From: Diphasiastrum complanatum
Taxonomy: Eukaryota > Streptophyta > Lycopodiopsida > Lycopodiales > Lycopodiaceae
Length of the DNA stretch: 64,000 nucleotides
NCBI GenBank assembly: GCA_029204225.1
Contig: CM055096.1
Coordinates: 66,252,370 to 66,316,369, forward strand
Reading direction: 5' to 3'
Made by a program: the position numbers and the translations under genes. The notes beneath the pieces were generated by a model that was not told where the DNA came from, made no database searches, and worked only from the letters and a program-made list of their open reading frames with translations. Positions 10,184-20,492 of this stretch are shown here, in pieces (the stretch's first letter is position 1; each line of letters begins with the position of its first letter).

Positions 10184-11003
10184 TGTGAGAAATTGGCAAA
10201 AATCTAGCTTGGTATTTTTTATGATACAAGTTTGTAAGTGAATCTCACATGTGTGGAGGATGTTCCCACGTGTGGAGAATTGTAAAGTAAATCAAAATGT
10301 TTGATATAGGGGTCTCATAGAATTTCATAGTCAAGCATTTAGGTGTAGGATGTTGATAGGGTCAAATTTGGCATAGATGGCAAATTATCCATTTCCACTT
10401 GTAATGCCAATATTGAGCCAAAATAGAGCCAAACTTGTGCCAATTAGAGTGTAGACAAGTGTCATGCTTTTGTTTGATGAAGCTTAAGAGGTCCAATAGG
10501 ATTTAGAGGTGGAACCTTGTGAGGTCCAATAGAAAATTGAGGTGTGCTTGAATATAGTCCAATAGAATTTAGAGGTGCATGGATCAATGGTCCAATAGGA
10601 TTAAGAGGTGGCAAAGTGTGATCCAATCATAGTTAAGCATAGTGGTAGCTCATGAATCTATTAGTATCATTGTACTCCTCCTTTTGGATCTAATTGATTT
10701 TGAGATTGAGTGGATTTTGAGTGTCATTGAATTTCTAGCTTTCTCTCTCTACTCGAGATCTCATGATGGTTTTTCTCTCTCTACCCGAGGAGAGCAGCTT
10801 GTTTTTACTTAGAATACTTTTGGAACACTTCCCACACGTGTGAGTGAGAGTTGGAAGTGATTGAATGCATGTAGTAGTGTGCTTTTGCCATAGGATTCAA
10901 GATTGATCTTGAATCTCAATCTAGTCTTGATCTTGGTGCATCTACACACCTTAGGAGATCACAAGTACATGTTGTGGACAATCCACACGTGTGAAAATCA
11001 ACA
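10184..11003 (+). repeat. 5' LTR of element B
   Basis: An 820-bp LTR containing two CACACGTGTG palindromes (10833-10842 and 10984-10993, the latter only 10 bases from the LTR end) and related CACATGTGTG and CCACGTGTGG sites near 10245-10270. The motif 'ccaatag' recurs several times between 10490 and 10620. Confidence 0.93.
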
Positions 11004-11015
11004 TGGTATCAGAGC
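11004..11015 (+). other. Primer-binding site of element B
   Basis: TGGTATCAGAGC immediately after the 5' LTR. Confidence 0.9.
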
Positions 11016-11760
11016 CTACCTAAGGTTACCATGCATTTTGATCCATCTAAGTGAAATTTTTTTCATCAATCTTGAGCTAGAAGTTGTCAAGGCCCATTTT
11101 CCTAGCTATCTTGTTCAATTTTGGATCAAAAGAGATCAAAAGGACATTGATTGGGTCTGACCTGGTACTGTACGGAATCAGGTGCTCAGACACGTGTGAG
11201 GAACATCCAATTTCAGTTTGGGAGTTCTCTTTCATGTTTGATCCAAAAATCTTGCTAGATAGCTTGTTTTGAGGCTATTTTTGTCTAGTTTTTGATGCAA
11301 TCAGTTTCATCCATTTGGTTGAGCCAATCAAAAGTTATAAGCTTTTGAAGAGGGTTAGGTAGGGCACCTAGACCTGGGTGGACACATTTGGTTTGGTCAA
11401 GAGATTGCCTGTTTGATCCAAAATCACAGTTGAATGCTTACCAATCTCATCTATATGTGATCTAGGCACTGTTTTGAGATCTTAGCCATTTTGTTTCATG
11501 CAATATCATTGTATTTGAGTCAAATTTGGTTTCTCAGTGTATTTCACACGTGCTAAGAGTGTTTGATCCTAACTTTGCCCATACTCCATCATTTGATGTG
11601 AAGTAGATCTAGTTTTGGAGAGATTGAGATAGCTAGTGAGAATCATCTCACAGTTTGTTGCAAGATCTGGCATAGGAGATGGTAGCACACCATTATTGGA
11701 TCCTATAGTGAGAGAGAAGCAACATTTTTTGTTCATCACTTTTATTTATCTCCACTTTAC

Positions 11761-12570
11761 ATGACTTCAATGAGTTCGTACTTGTTGCAACCAAGTGAGA
11801 GATTGTCTACTTCCAATTATTCAATATGGAAGTTGAGGATGGAGTCCATCTTGATACTCCAAGATGTGATGGACATTGTACTTGGGATTGAGGAGGAGCC
11901 TCAAGTCCTTCAAGAAGTACAAAAATACAAGAAGAGATCTAGGATGGCTCTCCACTACATTAAGATGAATGTCTCTAATGAGATATTGAGGGAGATTGGT
12001 GATTGTTCTACATCCAAGGAAGCTTGGGATTGTCTCAAGTCCATCTATGAGGCTAAGAACACCTCTAGGCTCCTCACTCTTAGAAATCAAATATTCCAAA
12101 GTAGTCAAAAGAGTGATGAGAGTGCATCTAATTATGTTTTGAGAGTCAAGGATATTCATAGTGACTCAACCAATCAAAGTGAGCTAGTCCAAGTCATTCT
12201 CAATGGCTTGAGAGATGAATATGACAACCTTGTCCAATCCTATGCTATTAAGGAGGAGCTACCAAGTTTGGAGGCCCTTCAAAGTGTGCTTATTTATGAA
12301 GAATCAAGACAAGAGTACAAACTCTTGAGGATGGACAAGCTATCACTCAATCATGATGATGGCAAAGTTCTATTTGCCAAGCACAAAGAGAGGATTAAGA
12401 AGCAACACCATCAAAGACCAAGATGGAGAGGAGGAGGATACCTCTCATGCTTCTAATTCAAATCTCAAGAAGAAGATGATCGAGTGCTTTTATTGTGGCA
12501 AGAAAGGCCATTATGCCACCAATTGCTTCGAAGAAGAATCAACTCAATCAAGCCAACATCACCAATGAGA
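11761..12570 (+). pseudogene. Element B gag (frameshifted)
   Basis: The gag starts MTSMSSYLLQPSERLSTSNYS and keeps the UBN2-like region (KEAWDCLKSIYEAKN; VILNGLRDEYDNLVQSYAI) in one frame to about 12410. The CCHC knuckle CFYCGKKGHYATNC lies in the next frame (about 12487-12528). The protease is in the third frame. By comparison with the gag at 50497, the second shift is an extra G after the knuckle Cys-Phe codons (TTCGAAGAAG). Gag would form the particle that packages element RNA. As written, translation would stop at 12456. The LTRs are nearly identical, so the shifts are either recent damage or tolerated. Confidence 0.85.
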
Positions 12571-13103
12571 AAGAAGACTATATTGCAAGTGATGGAGAAG
12601 GCTCTCTTATGGCATCAAGCTTCTCCTCTTCCACCTTCAACAAGGATGACTCATGGTATATTGATAGTGGAGCATCTTCACATATGTGTGGCTCCAAGAA
12701 CTTTTTTTCATCTATTATGCCTTATGATGGAGTCAAGAAGACCATATACTTTGCAAGTAAGCATGAGTGCAATATTGAAGGAGTAGGGATTATTCCCTTG
12801 AAGCTTGCATCTTCTAAAGATTTCTTTCTCAACAATGTTCTTTTTGTTCCAAAGCTTACAAAGAACATCTTAAGTGTTGGCCAACTTCTTGATAGTGGCT
12901 TTGATGTCAATTTCAATATTGACAATTGTGTGATTAAGAAGGATGGTGAGGTCCTTGCATGTGGATCAATATTTGAAGGCATCTACAAATTGGATCCAAG
13001 TGAGAGTGCAAACTCTCTTGATGTTTCTTATATTTCCAATATTTCAAAGGAGGAGGATTACACAAGATGCACATATTTTCTCTTCAAGTATTATGGTGTA
13101 TGA
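12571..13103 (+). pseudogene. Element B protease and gag-pre-integrase segment
   Basis: The frame reads through SWYIDSGASSHMCGSKNFF, the Copia aspartic protease active site (D in DSGA). KNILSVGQLLDSGFDV, a gag-pre-integrase-like stretch, follows. It stops at 13103. It aligns closely with the protease part of the element A gag-protease. It has no start of its own and depends on a frame change from gag. Confidence 0.8.
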
Positions 13104-13977
13104 TTATTCCTTATTACTCAAAGCATATGTTGAGAAGAAATTCTCATTGAAGATCAAAGCTTTGAGGAGTATTGGAGCTTTTGAAGGAATAGCACCATAT
13201 CAAGTTTTATTCAAGATGAAGCCTAAGGTTGATCACCTTAGTGAACTTGGTAGTGCTTGCTTTGCACATATTCCCTTGGAAACAAGAAGGAAGGATGATC
13301 CAAGCTCATGGATCATGATTGGATACTCATCCATCAAGGAGGCCTTTAGTGTCTTTACACTCTCTATTTCAAATGTGATGGTGAATAGAGATGTCATATT
13401 GCATGAAGATTCAATCTTGGAAGTGGCCGAGATCAAGGCTTCTCAAGAAGCATCACAAGTTATCCTTTTTGAAGGTATTCAAGTTATGATGGAGCCAATG
13501 TGTGAGGAGGAGTTTCTTCTTCATATGATTTCAAGAAGATCTTCAAGATGCATGGCCGAGTCTTTATGGCTCACCTTACATGGCAAAGAGGGGCATATTT
13601 CATGTTGTATCTACTACAACACATTCATATATGCTTCTCTTCCTTTGCTTGAAATGCTATCTTGCTTCATTGAATTTTTTGGATCTCAAAGTTCAAGAAA
13701 AGCTATACTAGTTTTGTATGATGCTTATGGTATGGACATGTTTCTTGTCATTATTGACTTAGATGTGTTTCCAATACTTTTTGAAAGCAAGATATTGTAT
13801 TGTCAAAAGTATGCTCTTGGTTCTAGTAAGAACAAGATTGAGCTTGGTACTCACTTTTTTGAAAATCATGTTTTCACATGTTTTGAGGCAAATTGTAAAC
13901 TCCTCTTGAGATTAAGTGAAGCATCCAAAGTGGACACTTACATCCTTGAGAGAGTAATGGTGAGGGTGCTGCTATGA
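13090..13977 (+). pseudogene. Element B chimeric pol remnant
   Basis: A frame of about 295 codons overlaps the end of the protease frame. Its first part (APYQVLFKMKPKVDHLSELG, then ACFAHIP, RRKDD, IGYSS and NRDVILHED) matches the C-terminal region of Copia integrases. Near the end, KNKIELGTHFFENHV resembles the last part of Copia RNase H (usual form: KHIDIRYHFIRE). The segment between them (about 13440-13800) has no recognisable domain, and the integrase DDE core and the YVDD reverse transcriptase are absent. The same kind of remnant occurs at 4223-4810, so it is a feature of the lineage. Whether a protein is made is unknown. Confidence 0.6.
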
Positions 13978-14080
13978 TGGATCCCTTGGCTGATCTTCAC
14001 TTCTTATACATACCAAAGGATCCACTCAAAAAGATTTACAAACTTCTCAAGTGATCTAGTACCTTTTCAAGCTATTTTTT

Positions 14081-14089
14081 GAGGAGGAG
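14081..14089 (+). other. Polypurine tract of element B
   Basis: GAGGAGGAG directly before the 3' LTR start TGTGAG, the expected plus-strand primer position. Confidence 0.75.
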
Positions 14090-14909
14090 TGTGAGAAATT
14101 GGCAAAAATCTAGCTTGGTATTTTTTATGATAGAAGTTTGTAAGTGAATCTCACATGTGTGGAGGATGTTCCCAAGTGTGGAGAATTGTAAAGTAAATCA
14201 AAATGTTTGATATAGGGGTCTCATAGAATTTCATAGTCAAGCATTTAGGTGTAGGATGTTGATAGGGTCAAATTTGGCATAGATGGCAAATTATCCATTT
14301 CCACTTGTAATGCCAATATTGAGCCAAAATAGAGCCAAACTTGTGCCAATTAGAGTGTAGACAAGTGTCATGCTTTTGTTTGATGAAGCTTAAGAGGTTC
14401 AATAGGATTTAGAGGTGGAACCTTGTGAGGTCCAATAGAAAATTGAGGTGTGCTTGAATATAGTCCAATAGAATTTAGAGGTGCATGGATCAATGGTCCA
14501 ATAGGATTAAGAGGTGGCAAAGTGTGATCCAATCATAGTTAAGCATAGTGGTAGCTCATGAATCTATTAGTATCATTGTACTCCTCCTTTTGGGTCTAAT
14601 TGATTTTGAGATTGAGTGGATTTTGAGTGTCATTGAATTTCTAGCTTTCTCTCTCTACCCGAGATCTCATGATGGTTTTTCTCTCTCTACCTGAGGAGAG
14701 CAGCTTGTTTTTACTTAGAATACTTTTGGAACACTTCCCACACGTGTGAGTGAGAGTTGGAAGTGATTGAATGCATGTAGTAGTGTGCTTTTGCCATAGG
14801 ATTCAAGATTGATCTTGAATCTCAATCTAGCCTTGATCTTGGTGCATCTACACACCTTAGGAGATCACAAGTACATGTAGTAGACAGTCCACACATGTGA
14901 AAATCAACA
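14090..14909 (+). repeat. 3' LTR of element B
   Basis: An 820-bp copy of the 5' LTR. Most of the few differences are transitions. One destroys the terminal CACACGTGTG palindrome (it reads CACATGTG here). Confidence 0.93.
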
Positions 14910-14999
14910 ATTACCCCTAAGAAGAGGATAGGAGAACACAATAGGAGAGACTATGGAGCCAAACCACCCAACCAATCCTAGATCAAAACTGGATGTAGC

Positions 15000-17050
15000 C
15001 CCCAAGCCATGCCATGTGAAAGCTAGAGGAGAAGAAAGAAACTGGTAACCTAAACCCAATATGTCGACGGGAGAATCCCTACCTCATTATATAGAGAGTA
15101 GAGTCTTGTGCATGTAACCATGCAATCCCCATGCAAGTCAACTACTCTTTTGAGTTAAATGCTCTGTTTCTAGCATCTAATGCAAAAAAATAGCACCCAT
15201 TCATCTTAATAGATTTGTCTGTTCTCTTTGATAATTGGAGATCCAAATCAAAAGAAAAAATGTACTCAAGCATCTGCAGACCATAAACTATAGCACTCAC
15301 TAGATAAATTAAATTTTCCATGAGTAAAATACTTATCTTGTGAGAATGTCTGTGAGATCCATAGGTTCTCAATAATACTGGAGTAAAGAGATTTAAAACA
15401 TTGATCTGAATTCTTACTCAATTAACAAACCAAGACTTAATCGTCACACTTAAGAATCATTACAATTCCTTATAATCCTCTGACAACAATTAAGTATCTA
15501 TTTATGATCCGTCAACCATAAATATTTAGATTCGTATGATTCGTCAATCATAATTTTATGGAATCCAAAACCATACTTAATCATTTACAGGATACTAGAG
15601 TATATGTCCCACATAACTCAGGAAAAGTAAGAATCATTCCAAAATCTTTTCACTAAGAAAATACTGGATTTAGGAATATTCTTTAACCAAGATTCTTTAT
15701 CTGAAGTGCAAGATTCAAGGTCTATAAACCACTGGTAATTAAAGACTGAACGCATACCAAAATGATGATCATCTACAACCACAAAAACTTTAGATTACAA
15801 TCTAGAATCAAATCTAGATATCCAAAGTCCTGCTGAATATCAATTCAGATTTTATTCTTGGGTTTATTATGATTTGTTATCCAATTGAGCGCTCTGGGAT
15901 ACAATCACTAATGAGCTGAGTCTATTCCTTAACTAAGGAATACTCTAACCCAAGAATAATGTATATCCAATGCACATAATTTTAACTGATGAACCCAAAT
16001 GATTCACTAATCATGCATCTTACAAGCAATATAAAAAATATCAGTTTCTGGTGAATCCACATCACACCGATCGTTTTACCATTTAACTTCATTATGGAGT
16101 AATTAACTACTCAAGTTAATTGCTAATGATTTAGAAATCTCAAATGTCTAGGTGCAGATCTTAATTATACTAGCATAACACCCCATTTAGACCCTTATCC
16201 AAATCATTTATAAGTTAATCCATAAATCTCCAATCCAAAGATTTGTTAACTTTTCAAGTATCTGTCAAAACAATACTTGATCAAATGTTTATGTTCACCG
16301 ACTAGGTTAAGTGCACCAAATAACCCTAGTAACCAGGAATACACAGTAGATTCATACAAGATTAATCGTGCACATATGTGAATAATCTCACTATGACTCA
16401 GTACATGCTCCTATCTGGCAGATTCCTCCAGATACCACATATGTTACTCACATATCTCACTGAGATCTTGTAACTTAGCTACAAAAGATTTTCTATTTCT
16501 CATGAATAAATAACATATCCGAAAAATCTCTGAGACGAATAACATTCACTCTCAACAATTTTCCAATCCAACTTACCTCTAATTACATAATTTCTTCCAC
16601 CTAATCAACCCCTCTCAAATCCTAGTACTAACTAAGATTAGGTTCCAATACAGAACTCTCTGACTTAAATTCTGATCAAACTTACTTCTATTCCAAGGAG
16701 GTAAAGTATCAACAACAATTGCAAAAGTCATCGTAAGCAAAATACCAATCTTTTTTAACACTGGGTAGATAGGACCAACTGAACAATATATCATGAAAAG
16801 TATCATCAATAACAACAAAGAATCTATGTAAAATATGAGTATAAAAGTGCTAGATAGTCTCAAAAACTGGATTACAATAACATAAATGTAAGAAAACTTT
16901 TCCTTTACTTCCATAAGTGTTGAGCTATGATTCATCTCGTAGCATTTGTAACTATTTCTCTCTTGTTCGCGCTGTCTTCATTCTGCAAGGCAATCAATCC
17001 CGATAAAAGTTCAATTTCTTGACAAGCAAATTGTTCTTCATACTACTTCC
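15000..17050. other. No recognisable gene
   Basis: AT-rich DNA with frequent stops in all frames. I see no retroelement motif, tandem array or splice-consistent coding series. Confidence 0.4.
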
Positions 17051-17059
17051 TTCCACTTC

Positions 17060-17850
17060 CTTTCCTTTATAAGCGTTGAGCGTTCTTTTCTTTCCTATCC
17101 TTGAACCAAAAATAATTGAGCTGGTTGTTGAGATTGAACGGGCTCATACGCTTTCTTGAATTATGAAAGTACTTGTCCTGAATCGTAGAAAAGCTAGGTC
17201 TTTTCAATAGACGTTCAATTTCACGTATGTTATCATCATCACCTAGATAAGCAAGGAGCTTGGTAGAGGGATCAATATAAAGTTCTATGGAAGCATCAAT
17301 CATTAATTGTCTAATAAAAAAGAGAAGAAGATGTTCTTTGACCACATCTCTAGCCGGCTTGTGTAGCCACATAAAGAAAGCGTTGACTTGATTTTGAAGG
17401 GAGGCCCTAGGAAAAAACTTTCCCCAAGTTATTCATCATGAATCAAACTATGTGATCAAACCAGATAATAAAAGAGTTATTTTTGCACTTGTCCCCACAT
17501 CTACATTTAAAGAAGGGCCGCTTCTGGTTCCATATGCGTGCCTAGTGTAGATTCATCCTATTAAAGCCGGAATCAAAGTGACCTCTAATTTTGGAGCAGG
17601 TCTGCTCAGAAGGACATCGAGAGGGTTTGAATTTATTCATGCGAATAACTGTATCGAAGCCTAATGGGCATTTCAAGAGAAGGGTTCTTTTGTAGTTACA
17701 AGTTCGTATTTCATTATTAGTAAGATGTGCAAAAATGACCCAGAGATCAATAGGTAAGAGGGCAAGGAAGTTGACAGTGGGAGGGCTCCAAAGTTTATAA
17801 GAAGTGCGGGAAGATTTAAATTCAATTGTACGGCTTGGAACCTACACATA
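17060..17850 (-). pseudogene. Unidentified repeated protein remnant, copy 1
   Basis: On the minus strand, pieces in more than one frame give SYKLWSPPTVNFLA, GFDTVIRMNKF, PSEQTCSKIRGHFDSGFNRM, KCRCGDKCKNNSFIIWFDH, then WLHKPARDVVKEHL and PSFSTIQDKYFHNSRK (17067-17372). The same series in the same order occurs at 24690-25700, with roughly two-thirds identity by eye in the best blocks. A Cys-rich CxCxxxC motif precedes the WLHKP block. I do not recognise the family. Its presence in two damaged copies suggests a mobile or virus-derived origin rather than a host gene, but nothing visible settles that. Confidence 0.45.
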
Positions 17851-17867
17851 TAGATAATGTTTTGTGG

Positions 17868-18117
17868 GCTACTCTAGATAAGCCTCACTAAACCCATCCA
17901 CATTGGCTTGTAGAAGCAATATTTGAGTGAAAAATCCTATCCATTAGTCTCCATGTGAATGCATCTCCACCGTCAAAATAGATTAAAAACTCTATTTGGC
18001 CTTAATAAGGTTATTTGTCAAGGTAGTACTTGTGGTGCTTATTTGGTTTAGTTGTGCTACAATAACTACTGAATGAAAAGGGAAAGACCAATTTTGAAAC
18101 ACGGTAAAGTACTATCC

Positions 18118-18175
<58 letters not shown>
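17868..18175 (+). repeat. Dispersed repeat with (GA)n core, copy 2
   Basis: The left arm matches 9250-9490. The GA tract is at 18120-18173. The sequence after the tract ('attctaataattttgag') does not match the right arm seen at 9544 and 24352, so this copy shares only the left module. Confidence 0.7.
18120..18173 (+). repeat. (GA)27 microsatellite
   Basis: An uninterrupted GA tract at the right end of the shared left arm. Confidence 0.95.
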
Positions 18176-18177
<2 letters not shown>

Positions 18178-18179
18178 TA

Positions 18180-19560
18180 ATAATTTTGAGACAGAAAATT
18201 CAAATGTATAATATTGGTGATGCTGAGGATTAAACAAATCAACTTAGCCATATTTTGACACGTCATATTTTTGTTGAGATGAGAAAAAAATGTACTTTTT
18301 AAATTTTGATTACAAAGATAAAAAAGAGTTGGACTGTTTGAAACTTTAGTTAATGCATTTCTAGATGAATTTTTTTTTTAATACCCAATGAAGGATCATT
18401 GTATGTAAAAATTGTAATTACTTATTACTTTAGAACTTCCCACCAATGTTAAATCATGAACAACATGTAACTTCCAATATAAGGTCGCTCCTTATACTAT
18501 CATAAACTTAATAACAAGTTTCAATTCACGTCACTATAAATCTATCTCGTCAGAACAAATAGCTAAATTGGATGTGTTGGAACATGAATCACGGCTTGAA
18601 AGAGAGGATGTCAAACCTTCAAACAATTATAAGAATCTATGCGAGTGTATGTTAATAACATTTACCATTAGAAATAACGTTTCCCTTAAAAGGAGCTCAT
18701 TTTCCACATGTGAAAGTGCTTCAAGTTGCTTGGATGTCTAAATTCGGCTTTTATTGATAACAACAACAACAAAAATTTCTATGCTAATGAAATATTAAAG
18801 TAATTTTCAACTTAACTTTATTGCACAATTTTCAAGTTATCACAGAAGAAGATGTAGCATCAACAAGTGTCACAAAGGTAAATCAAACTTTGTTTATCTA
18901 TTTCATTTTCGAAAATTTAACCTTATGCAATTAATTTTACAACAACGTACATTAGATAAATCGTTTGAATGCCTGAAAACACCCCTCCAACAAAAAGTGC
19001 ACGAAGAACATTTACATCTACAAGTTAGAATGCACCAAAAACAAAAAAGTTTACATTGGACAAAAAACATCGTTAACGAAAAGATTATTACGGTGATGGC
19101 CCTCCCAATGGCCATTACCTACTACATAATTTTTGTGTAAAGTATCAGAGTCACCAACATATGAAACATTGTAATGATGTCACATACACCGTGCCACCCA
19201 CTTACATCATTCTCAAATTGTATTGGATGAAGTTCTAAGACAAATATACATGTTCAGTGCATTTTAGTACATCGAACCTTAACTTAGATGTAAATGTTGG
19301 CCCAACGTATTCGGCACCCTCATGTGAGATGTGAGGGTGCGGAATCCATCTAGTGGTGGGATGACCGGTATGGCCATCTCACCACCAATGAATGGATGCC
19401 ACACCACCCTCTAAGGGTGCGGTATACCGTGTATGCTCTCGGGTAAATGTCGCCGGATTTCATTTCTAGTTACAATAAAAATACATAGTAATTAAGACAG
19501 TGGCTAAGGTGGGTTTGTCCTGGTAGATAAGATTGCCAACCAACGCCTTTGTACCGCATG
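18180..19560. other. No recognisable gene
   Basis: AT-rich sequence. A weak repeat of 'gagggtgcgg' and related wording lies at 19320-19430. I see no supported coding region. Confidence 0.35.
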
Positions 19561-19591
19561 GCTCATGCATACTTCTGAGGCCTATGTTACA

Positions 19592-19594
<3 letters not shown>

Positions 19595-19641
<47 letters not shown>
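19595..19641 (+). repeat. (CT)23 microsatellite upstream of the TSPO gene
   Basis: A pure CT tract about 245 bp before the candidate TATA box of the TSPO gene. CT/GA tracts are common in plant promoters and leaders, but a regulatory role here is inference. Confidence 0.9.
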
Positions 19642-19645
<4 letters not shown>

Positions 19646-19885
19646 TCTTTTCTCTTTTTGACGATCGATCGATGGCGATTATGCGTCAGCTGTGTAGGAT
19701 CGTTGCATTGTGAGATCAAGTGCAGGGAGTGCCGTGTAAATTTGGTTATTATATGAGTCAGTGTTGATGCTGAAGGTCGTTCTCGACTCTTCTAGAATAG
19801 ATCTCCTTGATTGGACAGTTGCGCAGTGTTCAATCACTGATCAGCCGAGTACAGACAACTGATTGCTAAGTCTTCATTCTTCTCC

Positions 19886-19894
19886 TATAAAAGG
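19886..19894 (+). promoter_or_regulatory. Candidate TATA box of the TSPO gene
   Basis: TATAAAAGG lies about 600 bp before the start codon. A possible 5'-UTR intron would run from GTAAGG (19959) to CTTTCAG (20487), which would place the ATG five bases into the second exon. TTCTAGAA (near 19789), a heat-shock-element-like core, is just upstream. All of this is inferred from sequence only. Confidence 0.4.
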
Positions 19895-20492
19895 CCACTG
19901 CCAGGTTAGTGTGGATGCTGTTGACGTATCTGATTGACACTCCTGCTGCAGTGTTAGAGTAAGGTTTAATTTATCTGTTTGTTGTTTGGTGCAGCGGGAG
20001 TATTCCAAGAATTCTGCTTGACTATTCTATGATATCATAGATCTGTTGCCTTGGGACTATTTTAGTAGATCGTACATCTGTTCTTACTCCAGCGGAAGGA
20101 ACATACGTTCAATTGTCGTTGCTCGCAACGTAATTTTCTCAAAAGGTTGAATAGATTTACTTTCTTTGCTTTCTTCTGTAAAACGATTTATTTGTTGATT
20201 CGTCACGTATTTGAATGATTCAGTGGCTGAATATCCCCTACTATCAGAACTTTTGATTTTCTTTCAAGAGGATTTGGTTTTTACGTCCACCTCGTTTTGT
20301 GTGAGATTTTGTATGGTCTCTTTTGGGCATACAAAGGTTGGCTATAGAGGTGCATTTTAGAACGGAAATTATTTGGCGATACTTCAAGCTTCACTTCATG
20401 CTCTTGGAAGATTGCTGGTTCTTTGCATGTCACCTTTACGGTTCACCGTCTCAGATAGCTGAAGAAACTCTTCGTTGTAGGCTTTCAGCTCT

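Larger units (their letters stand above)
10184..14909 (+). mobile_element. Copia-type non-autonomous element B, complete LTR to LTR
   Basis: The LTRs are 10184-11003 and 14090-14909, both 820 bp, starting TGTGAG and ending TCAACA. They differ at about eleven positions by eye (roughly 1.3%), so the insertion is recent. The five bases before (10179-10183) and after (14910-14914) are both ATTAC, a perfect target-site duplication. A PBS lies at 11004-11015 and a purine tract GAGGAGGAG directly precedes the 3' LTR. The interior (about 3.1 kb) encodes gag, protease and a chimeric pol remnant, but no reverse transcriptase or integrase core. It must have been mobilised in trans. It landed in the Penelope-like fragment. 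Confidence 0.93.

Noticed and set aside
15142-16935. Minus-strand frames of 76-106 codons
   Set aside because: AT-rich, Leu/Ile-rich translations without motif, start context or homologous copy in the window.
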